A stretch of 64,000 nt of DNA from Ophiura sarsii (Eukaryota; Echinodermata; Ophiuroidea; Amphilepidida; Ophiuridae): assembly GCA_035610835.1 (NCBI GenBank), contig CM069447.1:25599197-25663196 (forward strand). Reading direction: 5' to 3'. A program made the position numbers and the translations under genes. Shown here in pieces: positions 61,361 through 64,000 of this stretch. Numbering within the stretch: position 1 is the stretch's first letter; every line of letters begins with the position of its first letter. Below the pieces are notes generated by a model. That model saw nothing but the letters and a program-made list of their open reading frames with translations. It had not been told where the DNA came from and did not search any database.

Positions 61361-61503
61361 CGCATAACATAATCAGTAGACAAGATATTGTCACCCATTC
61401 CTGTGCAAATGCCGCGAATACAAATCCTGAAGCCGTCATCACGCCAAAAACATGATGACGTAACGAAGATGAACAAACTTTCCAATGGGACTGATGAGCA
61501 CGG
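61361..61503 (-). pseudogene. SLC16-like transporter, exon with TM2 end and TM3 (frameshifted)
   Basis: Seen: an acceptor TTTCTCTTAAAG precedes base 61503 and a donor GCG|GTGAGT follows 61361. The first frame reads VLISPIGKFVHLRYVIMF and then hits a stop; the second reads GVMTASGFVFAAFAQEW and LLIMLC up to the donor. The two join if one T is missing from the T5 run near 61450. Family knowledge: this matches the end of TM2, the short loop and TM3 of monocarboxylate-transporter-like MFS proteins. The exon ends in phase 1, matching the next exon, which begins with two bases completing Gly. No upstream exon with TM1 was found. The frameshift is either a real pseudogene lesion or a homopolymer assembly error. 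Confidence 0.62.
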
Positions 61504-61854
61504 CTTTAAGAGAAATCGAAGAATAACATCAGTGATACTATTAATTTTTGGATAGGGAACTCCTATTCTGTTTTTTGTTGTTGTCAGTAGCAGATTCAGA
61601 TGACATCAATCAACTAACTCAGGCCCAATGCATGTCCATGATGCAATAACACAGTGGTGTATATTATGATAATATAGATTGGTTTATAGATTGGTTTATT
61701 GAAAATTACAAAATCGTGGCTTAAAAGCCAAATTGCATTGCACTTACAATATTATAAAAACATTTAAATACATTCAAAGAAATACATTAAAATATAAATA
61801 AATATAAATATAAAATACAAAGACACATTTATATAAAACATGTGATACCAATAA

Positions 61855-62043
61855 CACTCTCACGAGATGAACATACACATACCCTCACTATACAAACAGC
61901 CTTACCCACACGTACCCCACCCCCCCACACACCAGACCTCTCCCACACACTTTCATAAATTTAACAATAAAAAGATCCTCTCACGAGATGAACATACACA
62001 CACCCTCAAACAGCCTTACCCACACGTACCACCCCCCCCCCCC

Positions 62044-62074
<31 letters not shown>

Positions 62075-62100
62075 CCCACCAGACCTCTCCCACACACTTT
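61855..62100 (+). repeat. 121-bp tandem repeat with C30 and CA runs
   Basis: CTCTCACGAGATGAACATAC occurs at 61857 and 61978, each unit with CAGCCTTACCCACACGTACC and CCAGACCTCTCCCACACAC. The second is expanded by a run of about 30 C and a CA run. Confidence 0.8.
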
Positions 62101-62159
62101 CATAAATATAACAATAATAAGATGCATTTATTTATTGATTGCACACACAAATTCTAAAA

Positions 62160-62489
62160 TTATTCATTGTTTAAAAGTCTGACATAATATGGTACCGGGC
62201 TGTTAAAAAATCTCTTTGTCCTGAAACGAGGCTGGGAAATTGCACTTGAATTACGTAGGTTAAAACTGTGACATTCATTTCTTCTGGGTGGTAAAAGATG
62301 TTCAGTCCTGACATTTTGATCTAAACCTTTGGCAAACTTGAGAGAGTGATGTTCTCTTCTTTCCTCCAGACTATCAAGATCACACATGCTTAAGGCATCA
62401 GAATAAGAATGATACTTGCGGCCTAAGATAGTTCTACATCTTAGGCCGCAAGATGGTAATACAATGTCTTGGATATAAATGTAAGCCAT
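62160..62489 (-). pseudogene. Non-LTR retrotransposon ORF2 C-terminal remnant
   Basis: Seen: the frame includes RTILGRKYHSYSDALSMCDL, LEERREHHSLKFAKGL, HLLPPRR and FNSPVPYYVRLLNNE followed by a stop. Family knowledge: 'R.ILG..Y.SY..AL...L.SLE.RRE...LKFA', then 'LLP', then 'SPIPYF..LLN', is the typical C-terminal tail of CR1/jockey-like ORF2 proteins. The N-terminal part of the frame overlaps a hairpin (62425-62452) that scrambles the expected sequence, so only the tail is credible. Downstream on this strand (62159 to about 61680) lies an AT-rich 3' region with TAAATA-type repeats, a plausible 3' end of the insertion. Confidence 0.75.
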
Positions 62490-62499
62490 TTCTTAGGAT

Positions 62500-63045
62500 G
62501 GGAATGGGATGTATATGTATATCTAATGAAACTTCGATTGTCTTGGTTGTACCTACGAAAGGGATATTTAGAATTTGTCGATGGATATCCGTATTTACGC
62601 GTTAGCGAATACGAGTTGGCAAATCGTGACCAGCGAATGAAACGTGAACTCGTAATATGTCAGGCTTGTACAAAACCGCCCAGCGCTTAGCTATGATCAT
62701 ATATTTTTTTGAAACTGTCGGCAATTCATCGAACAATTAATTCCGTGTAAAACGTCAAATAAGTGTATACTTAAGCCTTCGACAACAGTCACCAACATTC
62801 CAACTACAGCGCCATCATGATTGTTCTCCACAGAAAGTTGAATGTAGCTTTCCAATCGGCAATCGGAGTTTCATTCCACTGAGAGCATCTTAACTCTGAC
62901 GACACGCGGATACAAATCTTGAGATTATCGAAGCTGATCCCGTGTGAGGGCTTGCTTATGTAGACACGGGATACAAACCACAAACCCTGTAATATAATGA
63001 CTTTGAAATGGACAAAGTGTGATTCAAAATATTATATGCTTTCAG
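62500..63045. other. Unassigned DNA
   Basis: No gene with family features. The transporter's missing TM1 exon was looked for on the minus strand here and not found. Confidence 0.3.
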
Positions 63046-63053
63046 AAAATGTA

Positions 63054-63672
63054 CAGGGTGATTCAAATAAAGGTGTACTCAACTTTGGGATTTTATATCT
63101 TAAAATCTCTGGAAAACAATCGGGATATTCAATTAGCTGAAATAGGTTGTGTTAAACATACGTATTTTATGCTCATTTGCGTAAAAGTGAACATTTTATA
63201 AACCGAACACGATTTGCGATATTTTCTCTTAACATTCCACTATTGAAAACGGTTCACACTCTAGTCCGAGCTGAGTCCGACTATCACAAAAGCCACATTT
63301 GTTGTTGTTGTCGCTAAACTCGTGTAATAATGACATTGCTTTGTCATTGTTTGCAATTAATGTTTGACAAAATAACTGAGAATGTTTGATTTGTCTTTAT
63401 TAGTTAGCTAGTGTGAACCATACATGAATCCAATTGTTCATTAATATCAAGCATTATTGAGTAAAATATTCAATATGTTCGGTTTCAAAATGCAGTAACT
63501 TTACCAAAATAGTTATAACTGGGAAACGGTACCATGACATGTCATGATTATTTTTGCAGATGATAGCAAATAAATGCATCTATAGCCGCATACATTGGTA
63601 ACCTTCATATTCTGATAATGAAAAAATGAAAAAATAATTTTACTTTGAGTACACTTTATTTTTAATCACCCC
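63054..63672. mobile_element. mariner-like element, decayed right end
   Basis: Left end CAGGGTGATTCAAATAAAGG and TGTACTC after TA; right end reads GAGTACACTTTATTTTTAATCACC then decays. Shares inner sequence with 34217-34890. Confidence 0.7.
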
Positions 63673-63699
63673 ATTCCACCGTGTTTAATATTAAGGCTT

Positions 63700-63990
63700 T
63701 ACAATATGCGGAACCTCGCGTTTTTCCAGCTCTAACATTTTTCAGAGACAGGTGTCCCAATTCATGGCATAAAACCCAAAAACGAATATTTGATTGTTCT
63801 AACCCACTAGGCTACTATACTTTTAAGGCTATACTTGTTGAACCCCATGATTTTCCAGCTCTATCATGTTTACAGACAGGAATCCCAACTCATTTGATTA
63901 CTGGGTCTCAGAGACCTAGTTATAAGTTTGGTGTTTGTTTAAACACCGCTCAAAACGTCAGCTTCTAGACCGGGAAAACTCCAGCTTCTA
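63700..63990 (+). repeat. ~147-bp tandem repeat at window edge
   Basis: CTTTACAATATGCGGAACCTCGCG...TTTTCCAGCTCTAACATTTTTCAGAGACAGG is repeated as TTGAACCCCATGATTTTCCAGCTCTATCATG...ACAGACAGG. Ends with a doublet of CTTCTAGAC(C/T)GGGAAA. Confidence 0.5.
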
Positions 63991-64000
63991 GACTGGGAAA

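Noticed and set aside
62820..62960. TM1 exon of the transporter on the minus strand
   Set aside because: Translations give short stretches ending in stops with no DGGWGWxV-like motif of SLC16 N-termini.

Overview
The window looks like gene-poor, repeat-dense nuclear DNA from an invertebrate animal. The evidence is spliced genes with large introns (canonical GT-AG sites), animal-type non-LTR reverse transcriptase fragments, an SLC16-like transporter, and many short DNA transposons of mariner, hAT, Harbinger-like and TTAA-target types. The style (GGGGTCAAAGGTCA repeats, long G/C runs, foldback elements) suggests a marine deuterostome such as an echinoderm, hemichordate or lancelet. That placement is an inference; nothing here fixes the species. 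There are no bacterial operons, rRNA genes, complete tRNA genes or CRISPR arrays.

Two loci can be read, both on the minus strand. Locus 1 is a three-exon gene: exon 1 at 38690-38478 with the ATG, exon 2 at 21019-20647, exon 3 at 3629-2881 with the stop. Splice sites and reading phases agree at both junctions (0/0, then 1/2), giving an intact 444-residue protein. I do not recognise the family. It has a Ser/basic N-terminus, an acidic/Lys-rich middle and a C-terminal half laid out like a PD-(D/E)XK nuclease fold, with Asn where the catalytic Lys is expected. Locus 2 (61503-54348) is an SLC16/monocarboxylate-transporter-like MFS gene. Five exons are recognisable, covering about TM2 to TM12, and four single-base frameshifts make it a probable pseudogene. 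A fragment of the same exon/intron border recurs near 52.1 kb.

Layout: 1-2880, foldback and Harbinger-like MITEs plus degraded tRNA-like repeats. 2881-3629, exon 3. 4.4-9.6 kb and 16.5-17.5 kb, blocks of a GGGGTCAAAGGTCA repeat, split by a 6.87-kb inverted repeat (9631-16500) that carries at least four nested insertions. 17.5-20.6 kb, foldback and Harbinger-like elements. 20647-21019, exon 2. 21-38.4 kb, intron full of mariner-like, hAT and TTAA elements, a tRNA-promoter-bearing TTAA insert, G runs and minisatellites. 38478-38690, exon 1. 38.7-39.7 kb, duplicated MITE-like DNA at the putative promoter. 39.77-42.04 kb, a 56-bp satellite with a hairpin head. 42.4-46 kb, a microsatellite, an RT fragment and a nested TTAA element. 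46.2-48.4 kb, a 1,100-bp tandem duplication. 48.8-54.3 kb, minisatellite and nested mariner-like elements. 54.3-61.5 kb, the transporter. 61.7-64 kb, an RT C-terminal remnant and a mariner-like element.

Most DNA between 3.6 and 38.5 kb is intronic to locus 1 if the gene model holds. The two loci show no functional link.
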